DNA from: Saccopteryx bilineata
Lineage: Eukaryota; Chordata; Mammalia; Chiroptera; Emballonuridae
Assembly (NCBI RefSeq): GCF_036850765.1
Contig: NC_089493.1
Location: 168,256,140 to 168,320,139 of the forward strand
DNA length: 64,000 nucleotides
Reading direction: 5' to 3'
Shown here one piece after another: positions 22,027 through 33,522 of this stretch. The translations under genes were made by a program, and so were the position numbers. The stretch's first letter is position 1. Every line of letters starts with the position of its first letter. The notes under the pieces were generated by a model. That model did no database searches. It saw nothing but the letters and a program-made list of their open reading frames with translations, and had not been told where the DNA came from.

Positions 22027-23039
22027 CGTTATTGACCACGGAGGGAGGCATTGTGGAGGAATAGGTGGTTGGGAGCTCTCTCACGAGGTGGCCATGTGAA
22101 ACTCTTCTATCTGCTGCTAGAGGGGCTTGGGAGTCTCAGGCAGTGCCCCTCCTGCTGGAGGTGGACATGGGTATGGCGATATAGAGACTTAGACGGGGGG
22201 CCCTGAAAGCTGGTCCCTCCCCATCACCCAGTTTAGGAGGGGTCTTACTCAACAGCCTCTTCCTGGAGACTGCAGGGGCATCACCACCCAAGCAGTGTGG
22301 GCTCCATTGATAATCTCTCCCCTGCCCACAGGCCACCCAAAGTTCAAAGGGTTCTTGTTTTTCTATTGTAATTCCTTAGAAGGATGATAAATTCCTTCTG
22401 GGACATTCAGGGCATTTTTTTCTTTTGAAAAGCTAAATTGGCTACACTGACTGAGGATAAAGCAAGAAGTAGTTAGAAGCCAGTATTCTGAAAAGGCCTT
22501 TCTGTCCTGCAGAGATTCCAGAGCAGACAGGAGGAAACTTCTTGAGCCAGAAAGTGTCAGAGGTGTCCTTGATGGAATCAGTGCTCAGAACACAACTTTA
22601 AAATCTGTTTGTGACAATGTTGCTTTTCCTCCTGCAGTTGGCTGGCCTGGAATTTGAGGAATTATGTACAGATGCCTGTGGATATTCGGTTTCCAGTGGC
22701 CGAGCCCAGATGATGAAAAGGAAGCAGAGTCAGAATACCTAGAATTTGTTACCAATTTGTTAGTTAACTCAGGGAAATTTATGGTTCTGTTCCATGTGTG
22801 TATTTGTAAATTGGAACATCTTTCTAGCTCAGAAGGTTATTAAGGACCAGGGAGACTGTGTTGAATTTGGTGATTAGTTATAGAAGGGGGTAGATATTTG
22901 CTCAAATTGCAGATCATGTATTGACAGGCCCAGAAACTTATGCTTCCTCTACCCATTATCATAGGGGAATGGGGGATGCTTCCTAGGTCAGATTTCCAGA
23001 TCACTGAAGTTAGCTGTACAGTTGTCACGGTAAGGCTGT
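22027..23039. other. Unique sequence
   Basis: No repeat recognised. 22480-22760 is compositionally balanced and low in repeats, so it may be constrained, but this is not testable here. Confidence 0.45.
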
Positions 23040-23146
23040 ATCCAAGCCCTGAATGGGGCACCTTACACAATTAAGTCACTTAATGCTCACCACAATTTCA
23101 TAATGTAGAAATTGTTATGCCTGTTTTGCAGAGCAGGAAATTGAAG

Positions 23147-23189
<43 letters not shown>

Positions 23190-23350
23190 AATTTGTGCAG
23201 GGTTGCGTGGTTTTAGTCATTCATTGAATAACCATTTATTGAAATTCTACTGTGTGCCAGGCACCAGGATTATCCCAGTGAGCACCTGACACAGGTTGTC
23301 AGTGAGACAGTCAGGATTCACCCCAGCACCATCAGGCTCCAGGGCACATG
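23040..23350 (-). repeat. MIR SINE antisense, carrying an L2 piece and a (GA)n expansion
   Basis: 'ttttgcagagcaggaaattg' and 'agtaatttgtgcagggttg' are MIR, followed by L2-like 'taaccatttattgaaattct', then MIR again at 'caggattcaccccagcacca'. A (GA)n run of about 37 bp (23150-23186) grew where MIR normally has 'cagagagg'. Confidence 0.75.
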
Positions 23351-24009
23351 TCTTGTCACCGTGCCATGGTCTTACTGAATTGTGGTGGGAAGGGACAGGG
23401 AGGCCTGATCCCTTGTGGAGGCCTCTGAGGTGTGCTGATTTCCTTGGGCCCCTGGCCTCACAGCTGGGTGTTCTGTGGTCTTGGCGCTGAAGCCAGGGCA
23501 GTCCGCTGTCCTCAGGCCTGTCTCCAGCCAGCCCCTTTGCTGCTTTACTGCTTCAAATGCCAAGACTTGAAAACATTTTAAATACTTGATTAGGAACCTG
23601 GCTTACATGTTGAGCATTTCCCTGCTTTTAAAAAAACAAGCCCATTTTCTTCTTGATGAGTCAGGCCTGTCATTATGCTCTTCATTGATGTGTACTGTAT
23701 AATTTCGAGTCTGCACTTTCAGTTTTTCATTTTCTTCACCTCTGTGTGCCAGTTGTCATCTTACCTGTTGTCACTGACACTGACTGCTTTATACTTCCTT
23801 TGTGCTGTTTTTTTTTTCCTAATCTGCTGAGCTTCTGAGTTTTTAATTCTATTTTTCTGTGATGTAAAAAGCAGGAAATTGCTGGGTAAGACCCAAAGAA
23901 TAAGTCAGTGGCTTTGTGACAGCCATCTCTGGAGTTGATGTCTGTGGGTGGTTGCAGTATGGTCCTGTGTCCTGTGGTCATGGTCTTGCTAAACCTTGGC
24001 CTCTGCTAG
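23351..24009. other. Unique sequence
   Basis: Nothing recognised. Confidence 0.45.
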
Positions 24010-24165
24010 GGGCATTGAGACTCAGACTCGGGAGTACAATGGACCTAGCTCAAATCCTGGCTCCACCACATATTAGGTTGGGCTCTGAGTTAACATCTCT
24101 AAGCCAAAGCTTTCTTGTCCTGGCATTGCAAGCCCTCCATAAATGATACCCTTTATTATTAATGG
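24010..24165 (+). repeat. MIR SINE, sense, shortened
   Basis: 'gagactcagactcgggagta', 'caaatcctggctccaccaca' and 'taacatctctaagccaaagc' are the head and core of MIR. Confidence 0.7.
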
Positions 24166-24240
24166 CGATAGTAGAGTTTGTAGCGGGTGGTAGAGATTGG
24201 GCAGTGTGACCAGTGATAGTGTTCAGGTAACTATATAGAG

Positions 24241-24444
24241 CAGCGGTTCTCAACCTGTGGGTCACGACCCCGGCGGGGGTCGAACGACCAAAACACAGGG
24301 GTCGCCTAAAGCCATCAGAAATACATATTTTATTTTAAAATGTATTGTATAATAAGTACGTATTTTCCGATGGCTTTAGGCGACCCCTGTGTTTTGGTCG
24401 TTCGACCCCCGTCGGGGTCGCGACCCACAGGTTGAGAACTGCTG
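24241..24444. mobile_element. Palindromic hAT MITE (SPIN/URR1-like ends)
   Basis: 204 bp. The left end CAGCGGTTCTCAACCTGTGG mirrors the right end (reverse complement CAGCAGTTCTCAACCTGTGG). The complementarity continues for most of each arm to an AT-rich centre near 24330-24355, so the element is almost one long hairpin. A perfect 8 bp duplication ATATAGAG lies at 24233-24240 and 24445-24452. No coding capacity. The ends closely resemble the hAT group that includes rodent URR1 and SPIN elements; exact family is from memory. Confidence 0.93.
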
Positions 24445-24454
24445 ATATAGAGAG

Positions 24455-24795
24455 TGGGTTAAGAGCATGAGCCATAGGGTCAGGAAGACCTGGGGCTTCA
24501 GTTCTTTCCATTTACCAGCTGAGTGACCAATATATCTATATCTTATCTTTATCTATCTATCTATAGAACCAGTGGTGTGGGCTCCTCAGTTAATGTGGAG
24601 AGTCCATTATTTCTGGCCCTGCCACTTACTCTGTGGGTGACCCAAGTCTACAACCTCCTTTGGATTTCTCATTTCCAAAATGGTGGTAGTAATAGGTCTT
24701 ACCTCAGAATTGTTGGGGAGATTAGCTTAATGCATGTATAAATGCTAGACAATGCCTGGTACATAGAAGTGCTCAATAAATGTCAGCTGTTACCA
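24455..24795 (+). repeat. MIR SINE(s), sense, with (TATC)n insert
   Basis: 'gtgggttaagagcatgagcc' head; a (TATC)n patch at 24529-24566; then 'ggccctgccacttactctgt', 'catttccaaaatggtggtag' and 'gtgctcaataaatgtcagct' to the 3' end. The duplicated middle may mean two MIRs. Confidence 0.8.
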
Positions 24796-25327
24796 GCTCT
24801 TGATTTGCCTGGTACTGCTTTTATATCTTGAATGTTGTAGTTTCTGCTATGACCTCCTTCCATCACCATAATTTATTTCACAATCACTCTTCCTGGTCTT
24901 TGTTCCCTTGGCTTTTCTCAGTCTATTAAAGATGGAAATAGGATTAGTAGTGGTTTATTCTGGGGACAGTTACACAAACCATATTCTGGGGAGGGGGGAA
25001 TAGTTTCTTTTTGCTTGATAATGTTCATTCATGGGGAAGAATTGCCTCCTTAAAGGGCCCTTCTCCTCGAACTCCCTGGGAACACCTGGCAGGTTGCATG
25101 AAATGCTGGAGGTATTTAGGAGACAAGAACCTGTTAAATATGGAAAATGTGCTCTTTGACATCACCTTTTCTTAAGGAAACAATTTTGAGTGTATTTCAG
25201 TGGAAGAGTTATTTTTGCATTATATACTATTCCACTTTTACCTGTGTACTTGTTCTTCTCTAATCAGTCTTTTCTTGGTAGTTTTGTAGCATACGCATCA
25301 ATGAGTGACTGAATTAAGATTATTTTA
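24796..25327. other. Unique sequence
   Basis: Nothing recognised. Confidence 0.45.
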
Positions 25328-25343
25328 CTCTTTTTGTTTCTTT

Positions 25344-25673
25344 TTTTTTTTTTCAGGGACAGAGAGAGAGTCAGAGAGAGGGATAGATAGGGATAGACAG
25401 ACAGGAATGGAGAGAGATGAGAAGTATCAATTATCAGTTTTTCGTTGCGACACCTTAGTTGTTCATTGATTGCTTTCTCATATGTGCCTTGACCGGGGGC
25501 CTCAGCAGACCGAGTAATTCCTTGCTGGAGCCAGCGACCTTGGGTCCAAGCTGGTGAGCTTTTTGCTCAAGCCAGATGAGCCTGTGCTCAAGCTGGCGAC
25601 CTAGGGGTCTTGAACCTGGGTCCTTCTGCATCCCAGTCCAACACTCTATCCACTGTGCCACCGCCTGGTCAGG
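25344..25673 (-). mobile_element. Type B SINE, antisense
   Basis: Head 'gccaccgcctggtcagg' at the right and A-tail complement at the left. Perfect duplication CTCTTTTTGTTTCTTT at 25328-25343 and 25674-25689. Confidence 0.92.
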
Positions 25674-25689
25674 CTCTTTTTGTTTCTTT

Positions 25690-28639
25690 CAAGCCCACGC
25701 ATAGGTGGTAAACTCTAGGGTCTTTCCCGGCTAATTTTAACATGAATAAATAAAAATAAAAGGGAAAGGCATTGAGAAGGAACTTAACAAATATAAATTA
25801 TTCTTTTTCCCATAGGCTTTTGTCTTGACCTGAGTTTGTTTTCTCTTTGCTGATTTTAGTTGGAACTAAAATACGAGATAATTTGTGAAGAAAAGTTTTG
25901 CCTTCATGTGCTGGCAACTTGTGATAGACAATTGCTACAGGAGTGGAGAATGTTCTGATTTCAGAAGGACCTCTTGTATGGGAGATTATCTCTGGGTTGG
26001 CAATACCCTGGCACTCTCGGGAGAGCTGACACCTGACTCTTGTGTGCATTTGCCCAAATCTGGTCCTTGCCTCTCCCACCAAGACTTGGACTGGTGTGCT
26101 GGGTGATTGTGACAGACAGCAGGCACCTCTCATTCCTCCACTAGCTCAGAGCAGCTAGTAAACTTGATTGCATTTTTGCTTTAGTTACCTACGTGCTTCT
26201 ATGCTAATGATCACCACTATTGGGGTGTTGTTGGAATTTAGCATTGTGTTCAAGCGAAGGACATACTTTGATTATCTAGGGTAGTAAGTGCTGGCTAAAT
26301 ATGTGCTTTTGTTGAGTCAGGGGAAGACTGGACATGATACGGAGGGGAAGAGGCTTTATGATTACTTTAACCTTCCTGTCCTCTAGAGTTTCTTGGTTGA
26401 AAGTTGATAGAAGGGAGAAAGAAGGTTGTATACCATTCACCTCCCTGCAAAGCATCTGATTAGGTTGACCGTATGTCCTGCCTGGGTCACACCTGCTGTC
26501 TCATCATGATTATTAACAGTGCCCCTTTTCTCAAAACTGACTGAATATGGATATGGTCATCCTATGTATGGATCACATCAGGTTTCTTTGAAACCATTGT
26601 CAGTAAGGATGAACATCAGCTTCCGATGGTGTTTTTTCTCCAGCAGATCATAGTAGAAGCTGGGCTGCCTCCTTCTCTACCCACATCAGGATGAAAGGAT
26701 GGTTCTGTAAATGGTTGTCACAGTTTCCACCCTTATTAACTTCAGAAAGCTACAGATCTGCAGAGGAGAGGGCACTTTAGATCACCATTGTGGGAGTGAG
26801 GTGTGATATGATATAATTGGTATATGTCTCTTTGGCTGTTTACCACAGTGGAATGAAAAAGCACAGCTTCAAAGCTGTATGGCTAAAATCAGATGTGATA
26901 CTTAGGAAGAGTGTAAAACCTAAAGGAAATGAGTGATGAACTCACGCAGTGTCACCCAACCAAGTAGGTAATGGTGAATCCAGAGTGGGAGCCCAGGTGT
27001 GTCTGGGTCTCTCCACAGCCCTTTGAGGTCTGCCATATTGGCCTAGCATTTTCATTTCTTGGCTCTGATATGGTTTTATTCCCCTTGAGCAGGGGTTGAA
27101 ACTGATTGAGAGTGTGAGCCACTGTTCCCAGTATCTGCAGGTAGGAAGTGGCTGAGGCAACATTCAAGCTCAGGGCTTTATACTGTTGCTACCTTGGAGA
27201 GGGATAAATGGTGAATGTTTTTGGCCCGATGAGTATAGCAGGAAGGGGCAGTTGGTATTAGGATATATTAGTGCAGGGCGAACCTTTAAAGCCTATCTGG
27301 GAGTCAACTCATTCCTTAAAATGTTGGTCAGCCTTCAGGATCACAGCATGTAGAGATGTTATTCATGTTCAATAAATGTCACACAGCAGCCAGAGATTTA
27401 TGGGTTTGTCAATCCAAAGAAGATGCAATTATTAAGGTTTCTTGTAAGCCCAGAATTGCTTGCATTTTTTGAACAGTTCTAATAAAACAGCTCATTACTT
27501 TCAAATATGGTTTAAGTATCTGGCTGAGAAGAGCAAAGTGATTTAAGTATTTTTTAATTAGCGCCAGTGAGAGCGACAATGGCAATGATGAAAAATTATT
27601 TTATGGTGATAATGAATTATGGTAGAGGGTAGAAAAGAGGTGAAGGATTTCTAAAACCCCAAAATTTTCCATTTGTGTTAAATTTCCACAGGTTTGAGAT
27701 GTTTCTTAGATTATGTTAAAGCAGTCACTGTTTTTTTCATAATTGTGACGACCTGTGAGTCAAGGCCTCCTGATTTTTTTCTATTACTGAAGAACTCAGA
27801 CTTTTTAATTAACATAGCTCTTCAGGCAGATAAAAAAACGTCAGCCTTCAAAAATGTTACTAACAGTACAAGTCTAATTGAACAGACCAGCATGGTTTGT
27901 ATGTTTTTTCCCCCAGCAGTTTCTGTGGGACCCAGAGACTGACTGACTGATTGACTGACATACATGCCATCGAGCTACTCAGAGTTCAATCCATTTGCCA
28001 TCACAAACATTTTGACCATGTGACCAGTCACCCAGCCAGATCACTCTATGCTTTACCCTCCTCTGATTGTATCATTTTCCTTAATATGTTTCCACCTACA
28101 TGCCTGCTCTCGCATTTCCATAGTTACATCAAAATATGTATGAGAAGTTTGTTTTTTCAGACAGGCAAATGTGACCTTGTGGATATGCTCCTTTCATTAT
28201 GAAGTCATACACAAATTGCTCTGAATACAGATTATTATAGCACCTACCTTGTACACGGGGGTTTGTGAGGTCTAAGGATGATAATCCACAAAACATTCCT
28301 ATCACGATGCGTCGTACACTCATAGGTACCCAGCCGATGACTTCTCTCCCTCTTTCTGGCTTTCTAAGGCTCCTTGCTTTGCTCTCCCCAACTTGTTGAA
28401 AGTCCTCTCTCCTGGGACCCTCGATCACATAGGAACCAGATCCAGATGCTCTTTCTCAGCCCGTTGATGTCTCTGCTCCTGCTGGTACTTAATATTGTGT
28501 CCTACCCAGCAATGCTGCTTTTCTGGCTTCCATGGTACTGCGTTACCCTGATTCTCCTCCTGCCTCTCTGGCCTTTTCTCATTTCTTTTCCTGTGTTCTT
28601 TGGCCTCTTTCTGATGTCTAGAGAAGACCTTGGTCTCTG
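25690..28639. other. Long repeat-poor unique stretch
   Basis: Almost 3 kb with only a faint antisense MIR trace near 26935-27030. Low repeat density compared with the rest of the window is notable. 27380-27640 is AT-rich and orderly (see findings). No exon with convincing splice borders and codon structure was found. Confidence 0.5.
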
Positions 28640-29250
28640 AGTATCTGTGCTAAGTTTCCTTAGCCATCTTACTTACTTCTATGGATGATGTTCAGGTATC
28701 CAATCCGCCTCTGGCCTGACTCCTGGCCTGAGGTTCCACGCATCCATTTATAATTGCCTGACTAGCATCTCTGTCTGGATATCTCCTGGCAGCTGAGATT
28801 CAATGTTATCTCTAATGCAAACCGCCCTCCCCTTCCTTCTGCAAATCACATTCACTGTCTCCTCCCATCCCGTGCGTGCTCTTGGGTGGTACAGCTCTCC
28901 ACCTCTTCCCGTTACCTTTACATTGTCTTTGCTGCTTTTTTTCATCGCTGAGTTTCCCATTGTCCATTTGGTAACAATTTCCCCTGTGTCTGACCCTGCT
29001 GATGCCCTTTGTGTCTGTTCTTTTCCCCATCTCCCTATTACTGATGGCTTAGTTCCTACTCTCAGCACCCAGAGCACCAACTGGCTCTTATGGTGGATTC
29101 TGACAATGGTAGTTCTCACTTTCTATGTTTGTACGTCTGGGTCCAGACTTACTGCTTCCTGATTAATCCTCCTAAAGCACAGGTTTGGATATAGCAGCAC
29201 ATCTATGCCCAAATTCTTCCTTGCCTCCCCATTGTGCAGATTTTGAAGAC
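28640..29250 (+). repeat. L2 LINE ORF2-end fragment, sense
   Basis: 'ctgtctggatatctcctggc', 'gagcaccaactggctcttat' and 'gattaatcctcctaaagcac' resemble consecutive L2 ORF2 regions. A 119-codon open frame (28803-29162) lies inside but does not look like an intact reverse transcriptase. Confidence 0.55.
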
Positions 29251-29370
29251 ATACCAAAAGCTCACACCTGTCCTTTGGTGCACACCGTCAGTTGACACAA
29301 GGCATGAAGTTTTTCAGGCCATTGTTCTGATGGTTATAGGTAGTAGTCTATTTCTGGGGTTACCTCATTG

Positions 29371-29768
29371 GTTCACTGGTGAGATGTGCCCCCCATTTAT
29401 ATATTGAAGCTTTTTTTCCAATGCAATTATATTTGATTGGGGCCTATATAAAGGTAATTAAGATTAAATGAGGTTATAATGGTGGAATTAGCTAAGATTG
29501 GTGTCCTTAGAAGAAGAAACTCCAGAGAACTTTCTCTCTCCTTTTGCACATACACAAAGAAGAGGCCATCTCATATGCATATCCTGTGTGTGAGCACACA
29601 GCAAGAAGGTGGCCACCTACAAGCCAGGAAGAGAGTCCTTCCAAGGACGCAACCATGTGGGCACCCTGATTTCAGACTTCCAGTCTATAGTACAATGAGA
29701 AATAAATACCTGTTCTTTAAACCACAGTCTGTTGTATTTTGTTATGGCAGCCTGAGCGAAGGAACATA
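29371..29768 (+). repeat. MaLR (MLT1/MST-type) LTR, sense
   Basis: 'atatattgaagctttttttc', 'ggtgtccttagaagaagaaa', 'caagccaggaagagagtcct' and 'ggcagcctgagcgaaggaac' follow the LTR in sense. A polyadenylation signal AATAAA is at 29701. Confidence 0.83.
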
Positions 29769-29908
29769 AAAAGCAGATACTTATTTTAGGTCTTTTGTGT
29801 GCCATGCTTGGGGCATGTAGGGAAATACGGCCCCTGCTGCCATGCAGTTTAGGTAAATTCTCTTATCTGTAACTTGATATCCAACAACTTTTAGTCAGAA
29901 TATATTGA

Positions 29909-30267
29909 GCCTGACCAGGCGGTGGCACAATGGATAAAATGTTGGCCTGGGACACTGAGAACCCAGGTTCAAAACCTGAGGTCGCCGGCTTGAGTACAGG
30001 CTCACTGGCTTGAGCACGGGCTCACCAGCTTGAGCGTGGGGTCACTGGCTTGAGTGTGGGATCATAGACATGATCCGGTGGTCGCTGGCTTGCGCCCAAA
30101 GGTCTCTCTGGCTTTAAGGTCAGGGTCATTGGCTTGGCCAGAGGGTCACCCCTCCATCAAGGCACATACCAGAAAGCAATCAATGAACAACTAAGCTACT
30201 ACAACTATGAGTTGATGCTTCTCACTGTGTTCCTATCTGTCTGTCCTCCCCATCTTGCTTAAAAAAA
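29909..30267 (+). mobile_element. Type B SINE, sense
   Basis: Begins GCCTGACCAGGCGGTGGCAC. Flanked by ATATTGAG before the head and again after the A tail (30269-30276). It faces the antisense copy at 30527 across 260 bp. Confidence 0.88.
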
Positions 30268-30526
30268 ATATTGAGCATTCATTAAGAGCAAGCCACTGTT
30301 GAACAGTGGCTTTACAAAGATAGTGAAGAGCTCAGAGCCTGGAGGGAAAGACACACTATTGTGATTCAATGGAAATTGAGTCTAGTAATACACTCACGAT
30401 ATGTATATAGCTGAAGTGATGATTCCAGGCAAGGAATGTAAGTAATAAAGTCATAAATGAATACTAAAAGATAACTTATAGTGTTGATCATCTTCAGTTC
30501 AACACATTTTCCCAGTTTTTTACTTT

Positions 30527-30846
30527 TTTGTGTGTGTCAGAGACAGAGAGAGTCAGAGAGAGGGACAGATAGGGACAGACAGACAGGAACAGAGAGAGAT
30601 GAGAAACATCAATTCTTTGTTGCGGCTCCTTAGTTGTTCATTGATTGATTTCTCATATGTGCCTTGACCAGAGGGCTACAGCAGACCGAGTGACCCCTTG
30701 CTCGAGCCAGCGACCTTCGGCTCAAGCTGGTGAGCCTTGCTCAAACCCGATGAGCCTGCCCTCAAGCTGGTGACCTCGGGGTCTCGAATGTGTGTCCTTC
30801 GCATCCCAGTCTGACGCCCTATCCACTGCGCCACGCCTGGTCAGGC
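30527..30846 (-). mobile_element. Type B SINE, antisense
   Basis: 'ctgcgccacgcctggtcagg' marks the head at the right; 'gagccagcgaccttcggctc' is in the body. Target duplication not evident. Confidence 0.85.
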
Positions 30847-30859
30847 TTCTTCCGATTTT

Positions 30860-31210
30860 TATAAAAGCAATAAGTGAAAAATACCTGTACCTTATGGAAA
30901 GTTTGAGGAGTACAGGAAATTGTAAAGAAATAGGAAGAAACACACATAATTCCACCACAAAGAGAGAACTGCTATTATTTTTTTATATGTCATTTAAAAT
31001 GTCCATACGATTTCTACTTTATGGATAAAATACAATTTCCTTATTTAATCTTCTAACTTTAAATTTTGGAGAATTTCCATTCCTCATTATTTTGCTATTT
31101 TAAAGAACTTGATGGATAATTCCCTGCATAAATCTTTGTCTCCATTTAAAATTATTAATTTTGAACAGACTCCTTGAAGAGGAATTACTTAGTCAAAGGA
31201 CATAAACCTT
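30860..31210. other. AT-rich sequence, possibly an old unclassified repeat
   Basis: 'ggaaattgtaaagaaatagg' followed by 'acacacataattccaccaca' resembles a common ancient mammalian interspersed repeat, but I could not place the family. The rest to 31637 is unique. Confidence 0.35.
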
Positions 31211-31637
31211 GTTTAGGGCTTTGGGGTCTTCCTACCAACCACAGACATTTGTGGAATCTCTTCTGTGTGAACAAGTGATACTCTGCTTGGCTTTTATATT
31301 GGGGTACTGGGGTCAGGGGCCCCTGGGATGAAGATGAGATGTGGCCTTACTGAGTTTGTGTGATCTGCCATGGGAGACATACTTGTGTCATGGAAGTGCT
31401 GAGGACTTTTTATTTTGTAAGGGGTTGACACTTACTGGATGACATGAAAATTTTAAACCAGCTCTTGAAAATATCTTGGCGGAGGCATCACCCAGTTTTC
31501 TGGGATTCCATAGCCATCTTTAGACTCACAAACCGGTCATCTTTTGACAAGGAAGAGATATGCTCAGATGATAACAAGTGACACTCAATTTGTAAAACTG
31601 GATTTGTGTGTATTATAAACTTCTCTGAGGCAATTTT

Positions 31638-32020
31638 TTGTTTTGTTTTGTTTTTTTGTATTTTTTTTTTCTGAAGCTGGAAACAGGGAGAGACAGTCAG
31701 ACAGACTCCCGCATGCGCCCGACCGGGATCCACCCGGCACGCCCACCAGGGGGCGATGCTCTGTCCCTCCAGGGCGTAGCTCTGCCGGGACCAGAGCCAC
31801 TCTAGCGCCTGGGGCAGAGGCCAAGGAGCCATCCCCAGTGCCTGGGCCATCTTTGCTCCAATGGAGCCTTGGCTGCGGGAGGGGAAGAGAGAGACAGAGA
31901 GGAAGGAGGGGGGGGGTGGAGAAGCAGATGGGTGCCTCTCCTATGTGCCCTGGCCGGGAATCGAACCCGGGTCCCCCGCATGCCAGGCCGACGCTCTACC
32001 ACTGAGCCAACCGGCCAGGG
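31638..32020 (-). mobile_element. Young type A SINE, antisense
   Basis: Perfect 15 bp duplication CTCTGAGGCAATTTT at 31623-31637 and 32021-32035. Head complement 'gagccaaccggccaggg' is at the right. One copy of the 22 bp module. Confidence 0.93.
31743..31756 (+). promoter_or_regulatory. CTCF-like core motif inside SINE
   Basis: CCACCAGGGGGCGA on the plus strand; single copy, the same residues as the second site in the SINE at 653. Confidence 0.55.
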
Positions 32021-32139
32021 CTCTGAGGCAATTTTGATCAATGGACAAACAATTGTGAGCATGATCATTTATTTCCTTTAGCCACATACCCCTGTTTCTC
32101 AAAGAGGTTTCGCCCCGAGAAGTGTCTTTTAAACTATTT

Positions 32140-32375
32140 AAAATGTAAGTTTAGCATATATCCAGAAAAGTGCACCCCTCAGAGCACATAGCTTGATAAA
32201 TTATCACCAAGTGAATGCATCCATGTAACCACTATTCAGGCCAAGAAATAAAACTTACCAGTATCCCATAAAGTTTCCTTATCTTTACCCCTCCTCTCCT
32301 AAGGAAACCACTATTCTTGAGTTTCAGCAACCTAAGTTTTGCCTGTTGTTGAGTTTGAGAAGTATTAAATTGTTT
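32140..32375 (-). repeat. Ancient L1M fragment, antisense
   Basis: 'ccatgtaaccactattcagg', 'ccaagaaataaaacttacca' and 'aaggaaaccactattcttga' are the usual antisense L1M landmarks, of the same type as 1-362. Confidence 0.7.
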
Positions 32376-32829
32376 TGGAAAATCATTTTTAAATTAAATA
32401 AACCCCAGCTAGTCTACCCATATCCCTTATTATGGCTGTATAACAAACCTTTGAAATTGAAGATGATATTAGTATTTATTTCTTGCAGCTTAGCAGGTTG
32501 GTGGGTGCTTCCTTAGGCTTCTCCTGGGCTCACTCATGCAGCTGCGTTCTGGGATCCAGGACCTCTCCCCATGTGGTCTTTCTTTGTGGGTTTCTGTTTG
32601 GAATGGCAGGCTTTGGATGCTGTTTCAAAAGGGCACAGGTGGAAGCCTCAGGCCCTCTTGTGGCCTAGGCTGTGGAATTCACACAGCATCAATTTGGCCA
32701 CATTCTCCTGGCCAAAACGGGCCACAAGGCAAACTCAGATTCAGTGGAGTGGAGAAATGTATTCTGCCTCTGGATGGGAGGAGTGTCAAAGTCACATTGC
32801 AGAGGAGTTCACATTAAAGATTTGTGGCT

Positions 32830-33180
32830 GTCCTCAAAAAACTGCAAATAGAACTACCTTATGACCCAGCAATCCCTCTACTGGGTATATACCCCCAAAA
32901 CTCAGAAACATTGATACGTAAAGACACATGTAGCCCCATGTTCATTGCAGCACTGTTCACAGTGGCCAAGACATGGAAACAACCAAAAAGCCCTTCAATA
33001 GAAGACTGGATAAAGAAGATGTGGCACATATACACTATGGAATACTACTCAGCCATAAGAAATGATGACATCAGATCATTTACAGCAAAATGGTGGGATC
33101 TGGATAACATTATTCGGAGTGAAATAAGTAAATCAGAAAAAAACAAGAACTACATGATTCCATACATTGGTGGAACATAA
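32830..33180 (+). pseudogene. L1 ORF2 protein, C-terminal remnant
   Basis: About 116 residues remain, in frame, to a natural TAA. Recognisable L1 ORF2p C-terminal motifs are YDPAIPLLGIYP, CSPMFIAALFTVAKTWKQP and WHIYTMEYYSAIRN. These belong to the cysteine-rich C-terminal segment of the L1 endonuclease/reverse transcriptase protein. Endonuclease and reverse transcriptase domains are absent, so no enzymatic function is possible. No internal stop or frameshift is present. There is no promoter of its own; the upstream bases are host target DNA. Confidence 0.95.
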
Positions 33181-33221
33181 AAACGAGACTAAGAGACACG
33201 GACAAGAGTGTGGTGGTTACC

Positions 33222-33290
33222 AGGGGTGGGGGGGAGGGAGGACATGGGAGGGAGGGAGGGAGAGAGTTAGGGGGAGGGGGAGGGGCACAG
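33222..33290 (+). repeat. G-rich tract of the L1 3' UTR
   Basis: Several runs of three or more G separated by one to five bases ('gggtgggggggagggagg', 'gggagggagggaggga', 'gggggagggggagggg'), a strong G-quadruplex candidate on the L1 sense strand. Confidence 0.85.
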
Positions 33291-33522
33291 AGAACTAGAT
33301 AGAGGGTGACGGAGGACAATCTGACTTTGGGCGAGGGGTATGCAACATAATTTAATGACAAAATAACCTAGACATGTTTTCTTTGAATATATGTACCCTG
33401 ATTTATTAATGTCATCTCATTACCATTAATGAAAATTTATTGTTATAAAAAAAAAAAGATTTGTGGCCATTAAATAGCATCTGAAGAGTGCTATTTCTAC
33501 TATGTAGACCAAGATTATTGTT

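Larger units (their letters stand above)
32829..33454 (+). mobile_element. 5'-truncated L1 LINE insertion
   Basis: It contains the end of ORF2, a G-rich 3' UTR and an A tail. Perfect 13 bp duplication AAAGATTTGTGGC at 32816-32828 and 33455-33467. Truncation left about 630 bp, so it cannot move itself. The intact frame and clean duplication suggest a fairly recent insertion. Confidence 0.93.
32430..33500 (-). repeat. Ancient LTR-like (MaLR/ERVL-type) element, antisense, split by L1
   Basis: 'ctcctgggctcactcatgca', 'cccatgtggtctttctttgt' and 'ctctggatgggaggagtgtc' then, beyond the L1, 'gatttgtggccattaaatag' are landmarks of an old LTR read backwards. The same family recurs at 38126. Name not certain. 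Confidence 0.55.

Noticed and set aside
28803..29162. 119-codon frame as a membrane protein
   Set aside because: Sits in an L2-like fragment; hydrophobicity comes from T-rich codons.
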